Shown piece by piece: positions 47,020 through 59,462 of a stretch of DNA of 64,000 nt. Position numbers and translations under genes: made by a program. Positions within the stretch are counted from its first letter, which is position 1, and the number at the start of each line of letters is the position of its first letter. The stretch comes from Kingdonia uniflora. Taxonomy: Eukaryota; Streptophyta; Magnoliopsida; Ranunculales; Circaeasteraceae. Where the stretch lies: NCBI GenBank assembly GCA_014058105.1, contig JACGCM010002669.1:310001-374000 (forward strand), given 5' to 3'. Under the pieces are notes generated by a model. It saw nothing but the letters and a program-made list of their open reading frames with translations, did no database searches and was not told the DNA's origin.

Positions 47020-47990
47020 CGGTGCTTACACTGCTGGTCGATCTATGGCTCTTCGAGCTCTAACACAATGGCTATTCTGGCTCAGTATGAAAGCAAGCTG
47101 AAGAGTATGCAAAATACTGTGACAAATGCCGACGTCACACCCATGACATCTGAAACCCTTCACAAGACCTCTATTGAAGTTAAGTTGATTGGTCGTTCAA
47201 GCGGTGGGCCGATGATCTAGTGGGCCCTTTCCCCAAAGCATCGGGTAGACAAGAACATATTCTAGTGGCCACAGAATACTTTACTAAATGGGTCAAAGCC
47301 ATGCCTCTATGTCGAATCAGAGAAGAAGAAGTCATCAAGTTCTTATGGGAACATATCATCACGCGCTTTGGCTGCCCTCACATGATTTGATACGACAATG
47401 GTCTATAGTTTCTTGGGAACAAAGTTTGCAATTTCTTCAAGAAGTGCAATATTATTTTCTCGCCCTCAACACCTTATTACCCACAGGGGAATGGTCAGGT
47501 CAAAGCAATCAATAAAACCATAGTCGACGGTCTTAAGAAATGTATTGATGAGAAGAAAGGCCGATGGGTTCAAGAATTATAACATGTACTTTGAGCCTAT
47601 TATACCACACCAACAAAGGCGATGGGCTGTACTCCTTTCCTCCTGGCTTACGGTACCGAAGTTGTACTGCCTACTCAGTTCAAAGTACCAACGCACGACC
47701 CTGACCTCCCCGATGAAGATAATGAGTTCGAACTTGGATGTAATATGTTATGGATATCAATCCAGAGACCGAGTCATCGCTAACCTCAGCCGTTATCACC
47801 TCTCTCTCCAGAAGTCATACAACAAAAGGGTTCGACCATGCAGCTTCAATATTGGAGACCTCGTACTTCAGCGAGTCACACCCTCTTCGAAGCCTCGTAA
47901 TGCCGACAAACTAGCCGAGTCTTGGGAAGGACCTTATGTCGTGTACGCAAAAACCGACAAAGGATCCATTATCTCATGACAGAAGCTGAG
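47020..47990 (+). pseudogene. Tat-like element integrase, catalytic Glu lost
   Basis: Zinc-binding remnants include YCDKCRRHTHD near 47115-47150. The core begins at FKRWADDLVGPFPKASGR. Then come ILVATEYFTKWVKAMPL, FGCPHMI and DNG near 47395-47401. In the third block, PYYPQGNGQVKAINKTI, the usual catalytic Glu (family pattern GNGQAEA.NK) is Lys: the codon AAA lies at 47502-47504. A C-terminal part in another frame is open at 47545-47979 (LSLQKSYNKRVRPCSFNIGD, ESWEGPYVVY). Stops at about 47390, 47405 and 47580 break the frame. Confidence 0.82.
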
Positions 47991-48125
47991 GGGCCTCTAC
48001 TCAACCCTTGGAACACAATGCAGTTAGTCTCATACAAAAGGCTACGACTACCACCCTGTTCAACTAATGTAAATACAGCATAATCAATGAACATATTTTA
48101 TCATCACTGCTTCATGTCCTATCCC

Positions 48126-48970
48126 AAAGTGAACTTCTTGGACAAACCTAAGTATCATGTCAACCATTCGACCAGACTGATACTTGAGGGCGACCTCAAA
48201 TTTTTTTCAAGGTTCCAATTCGAGCAAACCTAAGGGGCATGAATGGTCGATAGACCAGACCCTCAGGGATGCGTTAGGGCCGACCATATAATGTTTTGTT
48301 TAGGCTTAATCTCGTGGATAGAAATGGGGGTGACCTTCAAAGTCTAGTAAACTTCTAGGATAAACCTAAGTATCATGTTAATCCTTTGACCCGACTGATA
48401 CTTGGGGGTGACCTCAACATTTTTCAAGGTTCCAATTTGAGCAAACCCAAGGGGCATGAATGGTCGATAGACCAGATCCTCGGGGATGCATTTGGGCCGA
48501 CAACATAATATTTCGTTTGGGCTCAATCCCGCGGATAAACCCGGGGGAGACCTTCGAAGTCCAGTGAACTTCTTGGACAATCTGAAGTATTACGTCAACC
48601 CTTCGACCCGACTGATACCTGGGGGCGACCTCGATGTTTTTCAAGGTTCCAATTTGAACAAACCTAAGGGGCATGAATGGTCGATACCGGACCCTCGGGG
48701 ATACATTGGGGCCGACCACATAATGCTTCGGTTAGGCTCAAACCCGCGGTTAGACCCCAGGGTGACCTTCGACATAGAATCCCACCGAGATGGTCAAACC
48801 TAAGTATCATGTCAACCTTTCGACTTGACTGATACTCGGGGGAGACCTCGAAGTTATTCGAGTTTCTAGTTCAAGCAATCCCGCGTAGAATGAATGGTCG
48901 ACAAACTAGAAACTCAGGGATACATTGCAGCCGACCACATCATCCTTCGATCCCCGACTTCAAAAGCTTT
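48126..48970. repeat. About four tandem copies of a 217-bp unit after pol
   Basis: The landmark aagtatcatgtcaacc plus ttcgacc...ctgatac recurs at 48150, 48368, 48585 and 48802, so the spacing is 217-218 bp. Units differ by several substitutions and the last is partial. Tandem repeats between pol and the 3' LTR are common in Tat elements. Confidence 0.82.
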
Positions 48971-49189
48971 CTATACTTCAATTCTTATACAAAGCTATAA
49001 GCATATAGACATACCAGTAATTCCAGTTCAATAAATACCAGCAGGTCAAGTTCAATTACATTACTCAATCTACCTATCAAATACGTATTGTTCAAAATTT
49101 AACCTAACCAGCAAACTGAAGCGGAAGCAATAGACAATAATTTATTACAGATGACTTTCTACAAATACCAAAGAAACTACCTTCTACAA

Positions 49190-51388
49190 ACACCGCACTC
49201 ACACAGGATTGGCCGCATTCATCACAGGATTGGCCACATTTTCTCCTTGCTCTTCTACAGTACCACCTCCACTGACTTCGACAGCAAGGTTCATTCCCGA
49301 AGCATCAGCAGCACTTGCGATTGCAAAACCCCCTTCAACATTTCCAGCACCATCCCCTTTGACCGTGAGATCAACTAGCACATCTCCAGTACCTCCCCGT
49401 ACAGGATCTTCTCCCATGCCCTCTGCCTATGCAACATCTTTGGCAACAGGCTCTTCAGTCGAAGGAAAGCGCTCGAAGGTCTCTGGATTATACCCCAACC
49501 CATCTATAAAGTTCTTCAAAACCGTGGTCGTGTCACATTCCTCATTGTATTGCGTCTGGAAACGTGCTTTGTTATCCTTTAACTGCTCCTCTTTCTCGTC
49601 CAGCTTCACCTCCAGCATTGTTCGCATTTGATTACTATTGGCACTCGCAGTTCGACTTCCCTCACAGCATCGTCTCTAATCTGCAACTTCTCTCGTCCTA
49701 GTACACCGATCTGGGTTTCCAGCGACATAATAGTCCCCAGTACGAGCATCAAACTGCCCCTCGCCTGCTTCAGCTTTTCACTCGATACCTTTTGGGCTTT
49801 GTTATAAGCTTGGACCCAAGCATTCACCTGCACAAATACTCGACTACTCAGCAGTTCTCAGAGAGTAATTGTAACTTTGCAATTTCATAAACACTTAACC
49901 TGATGCAGAGCTTTATTTATCTGCTTCCCCGCTTCATCCGGGCACGTGCCACAGAGGCTGACCATCGACGCGACCGTTAGCCAAGCGTTCTCCTCCAATT
50001 CGACCTCGCGTCGCCTCGCGTCAGCCGGCTCATCCTCTCCATCGGCCATCTGCTCACGAGGCCTCTTCCGCAAAGTTATCTTCGTTTGCTGTACAGTCGA
50101 AGCTTTGTCAGTAATCTTACCTTAACCCTTGCTGGTCTACCGTGGTACCTCCTGAATAGTCTCGGGCACGCTCACCCATACCGTCCCTGGCCCTCCTTGC
50201 CCTTCCCCGGCGCATAGCTAGACTTTCGACTCAATCTATCATAATTCATCTCCCTTGCCCTCGTCGAAGAACTTTCTTCTTTCCTTTTCTTTGATTGCCT
50301 GACTGCTGCAAGAATGTCCCTCAGTAAAGTGTCCATCTTCTTTTACCTCTTTCTCACAATACCCAACTTCCTGTATACCCAATTAACCCACTCCTCATCT
50401 TGGATGATCAATTCATCAATATAACTCCTCGGGTGCTTCAATAAATTATTTGAGGGATCTACAAAACAGCGAAGACAAGTTCAACAATCTATTCGAACCA
50501 CATAATAAATAGCCTTCGACTATCAACATACTTAGATTATACAGCCTATGCTTCAGCTTATGTACCTCCCCCCCTCTGCATTCTCATAATTACCCCTCAC
50601 CGCCACTAAATCCTTATCCCACCCACGCCCAGTCGAACACAGGTAAAATAACCATGGTTTGTCTGCATGGCATTGGATGCGATACGTATATGCCCTCTTA
50701 TTTGCTTTCCTCAAGTAGAACGATATGATGCTGAACCACTCGATCAAACCCTTCCTCTCACGTTTCAACTCCACATTCATCCCCTCGACAACTCTCATTA
50801 TCTCATAAAAATTACCATTCATCTGGCATGGGGCAGTATCCCAAAAAATCAGTACCTGATTCACCAGCCTTCGAAGAGGCAGCTGCATACCTAATCAAAT
50901 CTGGCCTTTGAACATCATAATCTCCTCCCAGGGGTATCCTTGAACAAATACTTGGCCCCTACTAGCACCAGTATAACGCCCACCTTTGACAACCCGTGTT
51001 TCGACATGAATCGATCCAGTATCGCCTTATCCTGAACCGCGACTGGCCCCGCTGCTATCCCCGAATCATCGTTATTATCACTCTGCTTCTCTTCCCCTTC
51101 CTCCCACTCATCACCCGAAGGGTCGACATTACCTTCGTTCCCCTTCCCCTCCCCTTCCTCATTTTCCTCTTTGTCACTCTCCCCGACTATTCGAGCCCTA
51201 CGACGGCTCCTAGTCGAAGCTCCAACCTCTGGTACTACCATAGCCAATGGGGCATCCGTTACAATTTCTAACCCTTCTACATCAATGTTCTTACCCCCTC
51301 GACCTCGACCAGATATACTTGGTTCGTTTACTCCATCCTCCTCATCTACCAGCCTCATCCTCGAAGCTCGACGGGTATCTATTATACC
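49190..51388 (-). pseudogene. Antisense gene of the Tat-like element (gypsy-type putative transposase/plant additional ORF)
   Basis: Frames on the minus strand, opposite to pol: 51358-50915 (MRLVDEEDGVNEP..., then an acidic EEGEGKGNEGNVD tract), 50888-50553 (RKGLIEWFSIISFYLRKANK, ending AVRGNYENAEGG), 50073-49885, 49833-49606 and 49627-49427. The last two are coiled-coil-like (LDEKEEQLKDNKARF). Such antisense ORFs with a putative transposase_28-like domain are described from Tat elements; the family match here is my inference. The upstream border has a good acceptor, CTTCTTCTGTAG, before 51388. No catalytic residues can be named. Frames are partly interrupted. Confidence 0.6.
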
Positions 51389-51840
51389 CTACAGAAGAAG
51401 AGGAGCAAAATTAACTCAAAATATTTGAGTATCAAGTTTCAATATCATATGATTTTCTACACTCCCCAAATCTCCCAACCCACAGTCGAATGTTCAACTG
51501 CAACCCAAACCACCCCCTCACTCCTTCCAATTCACCACTTGACCGGACCTCCAGCCACATGGGTTACCCCCTTCCTCAATCATATAGTTGCAGCCAAAAA
51601 TCATACCGTACAGACAACGAAGACATGAAGATGCAACAGCAAAATTAAAAGGTCTATCTTTACTAAGTTATCAAAAATACACCTTTTGAGTTGATCTGAT
51701 TTCACAGCAACAAGAAAGTATTCTTCTCTCCTCTCTGGCAAGCTCAACCGCAACAACAGCGTATGTTTTTCCCTTCTTCCTTCTTTTTCTCTCTTTGATT
51801 ATTGTTTGGGAACAGTGACTCTCTCTCTCTCTCTCCCCTC

Positions 51841-51848
51841 TTTAAATA
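51841..51848 (-). promoter_or_regulatory. TATA-like box for the antisense transcript
   Basis: Minus-strand TATTTAAA, followed about 20-40 bases downstream by a (GA)n tract (51818-51836) that would be in the leader. It precedes the acceptor at 51388 by about 450 bp, which would leave room for a leader intron. Confidence 0.35.
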
Positions 51849-51859
51849 CCACCCAAGGA

Positions 51860-53138
51860 TAACAAAACGGCCTCAGTTTCACTACCCACCATCATTACCA
51901 CTCCTCCATTTCCCTCTCATTTTCGGCCATAATGTGTTTTACCAATATTGCCCTCACCTGATCCTACATACGATTCACGCACTTATGCCAGCAAAATACT
52001 CTTTTATCCCTCTCAAAGCTTCTAACACACTGCCCGAAGCTGTTAACTCAAACCCACTTATCACCTCTACCTTTTCCCATAACTTGAGGAAACATCATGA
52101 TGACCTACAGTGGCACACTGCCCTAGGAATAGTATAGCCTCTGGCATGTCTGCTATTTCGGTTGTCAGAATTTGCAGCTAAAGTACCCATGCCCAGGTTC
52201 TGGCATATTCGAGCCCTCTCATGCTTTTGTTTTCGAACCATCGTCTGCATTCTACCCCATCCCATCGTACATACACATTAGTACTCGAACCTTCGGTCAG
52301 TACTTTTCTTTATATAAAACCCAGTATCTTGCCATTTTTAATCATTTTCATTACCTAAGTTTGACGTTCGACAATTAATACCATGCCTACTTTATCATCG
52401 TCTACAATACCTAACATGGTTTGACTATCATACTTCGACAAACATGTTATTTCATTCATAAATAAAAAAGCCCTCCGGCCTACAAAAAAGGGAGAAAGAG
52501 AAAAAAAAAAAAAAAAAACACCAACAACACCAACAATTCCAGCAAGAACCCTCTACATTCCCACCACCACATCGAAGACCCCTATTTACATACGGGGTAG
52601 TTCTTACAGATCCCCGCCTCATCCTCGATCGTGTCATCAGCATCTATCTTGTCTTCTGTCATGCTTTTCAGTAAGTATCGGTTGTTGACATTCGGACCCA
52701 ACCACTGCATCACCCTCCACCAGTGTTCGTACGGGTGTCCGCAGATTGCCTCCCCCGGCTCCAGCTCCACCAAATTCGGTAATACCAAGTCCATCCCTTG
52801 ATCTCAAAAGAATTTTACCTTCAGAACCCTCGTCTTCTTTTTAATGTGTCGCTCTCTCGCCTCCATCCTCTTCTGGTAACGTGTGTTTGGTATAGTTTCC
52901 ATGGATTGTTTTACTCAAACAAGAAGATGAATAATATAGAAAAATTACCCCTTAACAACCCCTTTTATACCTTGATTAAAGGGCATTTATTACCTCCTTA
53001 ATCACCACTTACATTAATTACTTTCCTGGGAACTGCCCACAGTCAACCAGTCAACTCTTCAACTTCCCATGCCTAACCGATTTTCTCAGCACGCGCCATC
53101 TACATCAATTTCTGGGGCTCCTACTGAGAAGGGGTGAA
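51860..53138. other. Non-coding part of the Tat-like element before the 3' LTR
   Basis: It has an 18-20 base A-run at 52499-52518 and a polypurine-like gagaaggggtgaa (53126-53138) directly before the LTR. One minus-strand frame, 52582-52794 (MDLVLPNLVELEPGEAICGH...), is unrecognised; it may be another exon of the antisense gene. Confidence 0.5.
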
Positions 53139-53829
53139 TGTAGTAGCCTACTTACACAGCCCTCCAGCATTAGTCGAATACTCGAAGGCTGCATCGAAGC
53201 CTACCTAGAGACTTGAAGCATAACTAGACAACAATTAAGTCCAAGAAGTCTTCCGACATCAATCGAATGTTCGAAGACATTATAGTCGAAGCCGAAGATA
53301 GATGGACAGTACTAGAATTCAGTATCAATAACAAAGAGAATTCGACCATGGTAATACATGGTCGAAGGCAGGCACGTCTGACAGCCAGCTTACCAGACAT
53401 AATAGTAAAACGAGCCGCCTGACAGCTACAATGTCTAAATTGACTCTGAGTACAGAACAGTTGTCCCCAAAGGATATACATGTAATCTGACCTCCCAGGT
53501 GACTCAGCCCTTTCTATATCCTATAAATAGGAGGGAGGAGGCACTATGAAGAAGTTAGAAAATCTCTCCCAAAAATCCCTGCAATATCACCTTCTAATAC
53601 TCTGTAACTCATTTCCTCTTCGACCTATCTGCTAACTCGATATATATAACATCAATTATTTAAAATCTTCGCTAGAGGTCTTGGAGTAACCCATTCTAGG
53701 ACTCAACGCAAGTGTATTATTTTCGTAACATAGGTTATTATTATCTTACATACTAGTTTAAGCCCCATGATGAAGATAACCCTGTGGTGTAAGAGCTAGT
53801 TTCCCCTCTTACGAAACTTGGCTCCTATA
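53139..53829 (+). repeat. Tat-like element 3' LTR
   Basis: It matches 34563-35251 over its length with about one difference in ten by eye, and is followed by the ATACA TSD. Confidence 0.85.
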
Positions 53830-53834
53830 ATACA

Positions 53835-56800
53835 GGTTATCTAGTCTACTTTATAAACTTGTAAATTCAGCCAAATTTTACTAAGTTTAGGGAGATACAT
53901 GATAATACTTATCACGTAATGACTATCAGAGAAAATGACAGACAAGGTTTTGTGCATTCACTCCAAGTCTAAAGGTTAGAATACGCTATTGGAATGGTTT
54001 CCAATACACTCCTCAGGTTTTAAATAGTGAGGTAGATTATCGGGATTATAACTCAACTTTTCTTAAAAGGAGAAAAGATCCAAAGAGTGTACGTGAAACG
54101 ATTACTTTTAAGGAAAGTCTATTATTTTATCCTAGTATGACCAAGGTGGAGTGAGATCTCTAGCCTTTGCTCTAAACTCATCCATCGAGACACATGTAGA
54201 CCTCTCCATCCACATAGTAGCCCACTTGAATATTTATAGTCATAAAAGATGCATCTAGGAGATGGTCTTATGTTTGCCTACTCATGAAATCTAGGAATAC
54301 AACATTAACACGACTTCTCACTTAGATCATTCGATCGCAGGCTTAATTCCTAGATTAACCGATCAAAGTTGATCGATGTGACTTGACGGGGGCTTGAGAG
54401 TGTGACTCACAGGCTTTTGATGATTATGTTATTGCTAAATGGGATAGATAGTTGAGTATCGTGTGTACCCCATACCATACCCAACTTGGGATTGACGGAG
54501 AACTTAATCAAATGATTTAAGAAAATTGTTAGGCCTCTGTTATTATGATCATAACTTCTTGCTTGTGTGTCGGATATGCATTCTTGCTCCCACAGTACTG
54601 ATTAGGGTTCTTCCCTTAACAAATCATCAAAAAAAATTCCAAAAGCAACTAGTAACTGGGTCGGAGCCCGGTGTCGCCCATCGATGAACATTTTGAAGTT
54701 CTGTACAGGTGCCAATCATACCATAATATATGAAGATGGAACCCTCAGCGTCGGCCTGGTATTATGTGGGTTATGAATCATATTTATCACTGGATATTTG
54801 AAACCCACTAGCGACGTATATATTGCAGGGCAGATAATTATCACTTTAATGAAAAGATATTTCGTATTGGGGAGAGATATGATAGTAAATGCTGAGGATG
54901 TTTCTAAGAGGTCTTGGAAAATACCATCGTTGTCTCATCTAGATCCTTATACATAAGTTAGGTGACAATAAGATTCAATAGATTACAAACCTCTAATAGG
55001 TCGTAAACGAATTGCTAGACACATTTATAAACATTATTGAAGTATTGTAAGTGTATGTACCTACAAGTAATACGCCTACACAGCAGAACGTTCCAAGGGA
55101 ACTAGTACCGCAGCTGAATATTCCAGGGGAATTAGTACCGCAAATAAATCTGAGGCTCCCGCTTAGTACGCAGCACCGTTGGGAGAAAGTATTCTGAGCC
55201 GGGGAGCTGCAGAATATGGGACAAATATGACTCATGGTGTAGTCGGTTCATCGAGGATGGAACCACCCATCGATAAGGCAATATAAACTACGCGACCAGT
55301 TGATGCATTTCGAGACTAGTCTAAGGTGGGACATACGTATAATAATAATGAGATCTCAATCTATTAAAAGTTTATAATAAGCACAATATAGGATCGCTCA
55401 ATAGAGATTTGTCGACAAGGTATTCATATTTACTACTGTGCTCGCCATCAAGGATGAAGATTCAAAATAACTTATTATAAATAACTACGTATTAATGTAC
55501 ATTGGCCAAAGAGGGCATCTGGAATCCAAGTGGAGCTCAGCCTGCTAGCATAATGCGAAGTGATACAATTGAGCCTGTCGGTTATAAATAGGAAAGATAC
55601 GGAAATACAATTAACTCGGAGAGATAATTTGGTCAAGGTAAGACTAATTGACTATAAAATCTTTAAGAGATCTGGCATCGATTATAGTGTGACATATTAC
55701 CCAGTTATGGATGCTATAACATTTCAGTAGTGATCAGTCTGTTAAGTTGTCAATGATAAGCTAGACATGCGTCTGATGTAAATACCCGTATCTATATGGG
55801 AAACTAAATACAGATATCAGCATGAAGCTACCTAGGAAGGTATAAGCTTCTGGAAGCAACTAAGCCCGATACACGAGGTGTGTACGTAATAAAACTGGAA
55901 AAGTTATTATTGACTTGAAGTAATTAGGGCCCATGAGACATAGTAAGTTGACTGAGTATTTGAAGGTCAGAGACTTTTCAAATATCCTTATCTGTCCATG
56001 TATTTTTATTTAGAACACAAATATTAGCTTCAGTATCTTCATAATAGTATACTAAATGATTTGGATATCATTAGACCTCTGGGAGAGATCGCGAGAGCGC
56101 TGAATACTTTTGGAAGGAATTCGAATTACAAGACTTTGAGAAATTAAGTAGTATTTTAATTTACAGATCGAACATCTTGATAGTGGCATACTTATACACC
56201 AAGAAATGTTTATCAGAAGAGTTATTTAACACTTCGATATGGATGTAACACACGGTGTTAAGTCATTTATTATGTGCCCATCACTTGGGTATGGACAATG
56301 ACATCTTCCACCATCCTAATGGGGGGAGAAACTCCTAGGGCCATAGTGTCATGGCTAGGAGGTGTTTTGATATAAGTAACTGGGTATACTAAACCCAATG
56401 ACTCATTCACAGTAAACTGTTTGGCTCGCCATAGTTCTATTCCTACCCAAAGGTACTAGATTAAGATCTTACACATTCTGAGGTATCTGATCGGTATAAA
56501 AGTATAGAGTACACCGATACAAAATACTTCTCAGACCCACATAGAGGCCATTATCAAATAGATTATGTGTTTATGTACGGAGATACATAAAGATTCTTGA
56601 AGATTGATAAAGCAGACGACGGTAGCTACACCTTGAACCACAAATATTATTGTACTTCGTGAAACTGGTAGAGAATGATGGTTACACTCCAAGATACATT
56701 AATTGAAGTTGTGGCGGGCTCTATCCAAGATAAAGTATCGACTATGTATGAAGACAATTCAGCTTGCATCATTAAAGTCCATGGTGATTTATCAATGGCG

Positions 56801-57000
56801 ACAGAATGAATCACATTTCATAGAATCCATTCCAACCTAATAAATTATAAAAGGTGAATAAGATTGACGTTGTTAAAGATATTTTAGAAGACATCTTTAC
56901 CAATCTATTCACGAAGACTCTTGTATCACTTACGTTCAAGCAACTAGTATACGGAATTGGCATGCAAAAGATTCATTTAATCAAAATCTCAGGGAGATAG
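53835..57000 (+). pseudogene. CopD pol remnant
   Basis: It resumes at ggttatctagtctactttat, matching CopB downstream of the spacer block. RT is recognisable near 56040-56120 as DLDIIRPLGEIARALNTF, corresponding to the YVDDLNIIGTPEE block with the active site lost. RNase H near 56740-56790 reads STMYEDNSACIIKVHG. The pol end reads DIFTNLFTKTLVSLTFKQLV around 56880-56950. Frequent stops. The 3' untranslated part to 57265 contains the cccaagggggttttgc segment shared with CopB. Confidence 0.75.
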
Positions 57001-57265
57001 ATCTTAGGGAGATCGATATCAGGGGGAGTAGTCCCAGCCTGACGTGGACACATGCGTGTTGTACTCTTTATCTTGATAGTGTAGTTTTTATCCTATGAGG
57101 TTTTACTGACTCGAGTTTTTGATGAGGCAATGTATACGTGTCCACAACCCATACAGAGTATAGGATTATACTCTTTCCCTGCCCAACTTTTTGCCCAAGG
57201 GGGTTTTGCTAGGCAAAGGTTTTGATGAGGCAAGTCATCCTGGAATGGAACACACTAAGGGTTAG

Positions 57266-57528
57266 TATTAGGAGTTGGGTCCAGCCCAAGCTAGGAGCCC
57301 ATCAGGGTTAGGGTGTCCTACTGGACTCCCATAAGCCCTTTAGGGTTAAGGGGAGAGTTTGAGTAGATTAGGTAACCTATTCAACAGGGTTATCTATTGA
57401 TTGTATTCGTATAGTAGTTTTATAGTTCTCCAGATTATCAATAATGAAATCCTCCCTCTCTTTCTCAATTGCTCTAAGATATAAAACTACATATCTTGTA
57501 AATCTTCGATAGTAGATTATTCATAACA
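57266..57528 (+). repeat. CopD 3' LTR
   Basis: It starts TATTAGGAGTTGGG (a decayed TGTTA) and ends cataaca. It is followed by AATAC, matching 30897-30901. Confidence 0.85.
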
Positions 57529-57915
57529 AATACATATATCCCAATTTTTATTTTAAAATAAATTTTACACAAAACAAAAGAGGTTAAATTTACTCTGCTG
57601 AATCTCACTTAGTCGTAGGGATGGAAATGGGGCGGATTTGGGCCGGGGGAGCTAATCTCATCCCCATCCCCATTTAGGTTACAACCCCCCATCCCCGCCC
57701 CAATCCCCGTTTAAGTTATACGGGGATTCCTCGAATCCGCCCCGACTTACAAACACTAATCCCATCCCCACCCCATTTAACTTCTTTTTTTTTTAAACAG
57801 GATGCATAAAAACATTCAGAAAAGCAGAAAGCATAAAGAAGAAAAAAGAAAAGAAGAAGGGTTATGTACGAAACTTTTCATGTATTTGTTACAATGTTTG
57901 AACATAATTAAATAC

Positions 57916-58248
57916 TTATAACAGTTTCCCCAAATATACTGAACATCATTAAATACATCCTCTGAGTTCATGTATTTGTTACAATGTTCAAGATTATTGC
58001 ATATCGTGCCAAAGTCCATTGGATGCTGTATTACATCAAAATAATCCTGGCTGCAGACCAAAAAAATTCAATCAGATAAGTATCATATGGAAGACTCTAA
58101 TCAACCTTGAGTCTATTTGGTTACATAAACTTTTCACAATTATTGTATGTGTGTTACAATGTATACTCACAGGTATCCCAAGGGCAACAGGATTAACTGG
58201 AAGATTAAATGGCTCAGCAGCATCCATCTTCATGATTTCTCTAATCAC
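57916..58248 (-). pseudogene. Two captured exons of a bromodomain protein gene
   Basis: First exon 58248-58171: VIREIMKMDAAEPFNLPVNP then VALGIP, exactly 26 codons, with acceptor TTTTTTAG before it and donor GTGAGT after. Second exon 58046-57916: DYFDVIQHPMDFGTICNNLE, then YMNSEDVFNDVQYIWGNCY, ending at a GTATTT donor. The acceptor GCAGCCAG just before GATTAT keeps both exons in one open frame. PMD in the ZA loop and the Trp/Tyr-containing C-terminal part fit a plant bromodomain (acetyl-lysine reader). The remainder of the domain and the rest of the gene are absent. The parent gene cannot be named from here. Confidence 0.8.
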
Positions 58249-59340
58249 CTAAAAAATAGACAACACAAAAGAATCTACTTTAATAATTTATCTTTCCAGT
58301 TATTTTTTACTTGAAAAAGTTTGTATAAATAACAATCTTACCATATGTACTTGGTGGGTACAACTATTAAAGACTAGTTACAGTAGAGAAACAAATATGA
58401 GGTATCATCAAACCTTTCATTTGAATCAAGATGGTGGACTAGAGGCAAACTTTAACTTTTTTGGTGGTGGATTTCCTCCAGAGACCAGCACATAGGAGTA
58501 GAAACATATCATTGCAGTACTACAATTTAGGCAAATTAATGAGAGAGGTACATAAATTAGAAGTCCAAATTGAAAACAATATTAGCAAATTAAGGAAACG
58601 TAGATGGGGCTAACACAAGAGTAGAGAACTAATGGCTTTGTCGAAGGATAGTATCAGAATTAAATGCCTACAAGCTCTCTGGTCTTAACTCTTATCAAGG
58701 CTATATGAATTCTGAACTGACTGATGCATTGCTTGCTGAACATACATTCTGCATGCCCCATTTGTATTAGAAAGAGTCCCAACATATCAAAGGACTGAGT
58801 TTGAAAATATATACTATGACTGAATTTTTGCATCTTTTGTGTGACAGCATAAATAATTGGAGAACTACTTTACAATGTTCAATTCTTTTAAATGATTTAG
58901 CGCTTTGTAATGGTTGTGAATCATTTAAATAATGTTGCAGCTACTGTGATCGTGATTATTGGTGCGAACTGGGTTCTAAAGAGAAGCATCAAAAATGATA
59001 AATAAACTTCAAAATTGCAAAGATTTGATATGTACAATTCCATGTAACATGTGATAAGCATAACAAAACAACCAAAACTCAATCTACAGATCTCAAATCA
59101 ACACCAAAAACTCTAAAATTAGAGAAAAAAACAAGTTACAGCTACATAGACCATCACTTTCTTCATCTTATTTCATCCCCAAACAGAGAAATTAGGGCAA
59201 AAAACAAGACCAAAACTCAAAACAGTGGTTTAACCACCATGGAAAACTACCCAAATCGAAGCAAAATACTCCAAATATACAAAAATCAACACCAATCAAA
59301 ATAATAGAATTGAACTAGATATGAATTTTGTAATTCGTAC

Positions 59341-59462
59341 CTGTGATATTATCTGAAGAATTAGTGAGAAGAATTAAACTAGATAGGTTTGAGACTTTGA
59401 GTTTGAGAGCTGCTGAGAGTTGAGAAAATGAGAGTTAGGGTTATTAATCTTAATATATATAT
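59341..59462 (-). other. Putative promoter-proximal leader exon within the hAT element
   Basis: Minus-strand TATATATAT near 59453-59462 is followed by a CT/CA-rich stretch resembling a plant 5' UTR, ending ATATCACAG|GTACGAATTA (donor at 59340). It could drive a chimeric transcript through the captured bromodomain exons, or it may be part of the same source gene. Confidence 0.4.

Larger units (their letters stand above)
34563..53829 (+). mobile_element. Tat-like Ty3/gypsy retrotransposon, interrupted by a LINE
   Basis: LTRs 34563-35251 and 53139-53829 (about 690 bp) start TGTAGTAGCC. TSD ATACA occurs at 34558-34562 and 53830-53834. Without the LINE the element is about 12.2 kb. The coding order is gag, protease, RT, RNase H, a second RNase H, integrase: the Ty3/gypsy order plus the archaeal-type second RNase H of the Tat lineage. 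Tandem repeats and an antisense ORF between integrase and the 3' LTR are further Tat features. The LTRs look about a tenth divergent, so the insertion is old. All coding frames are broken. Confidence 0.87.
30902..57528 (+). mobile_element. CopD: Ty1/copia element interrupted by a Tat-like gypsy element
   Basis: The LTRs are 30902-31157 and 57266-57528. AATAC flanks the whole (30897-30901 and 57529-57533). After removing the 19.3-kb insertion, the element is about 7.4 kb. Gag blocks start at 33149, the spacer/protease block lies at about 34310-34562, and pol resumes at 53835 and ends near 56980. CopD aligns with the reverse complement of CopB through gag, the spacer and pol, so the two are members of one family in opposite orientation. 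Stops are frequent throughout. Confidence 0.88.
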
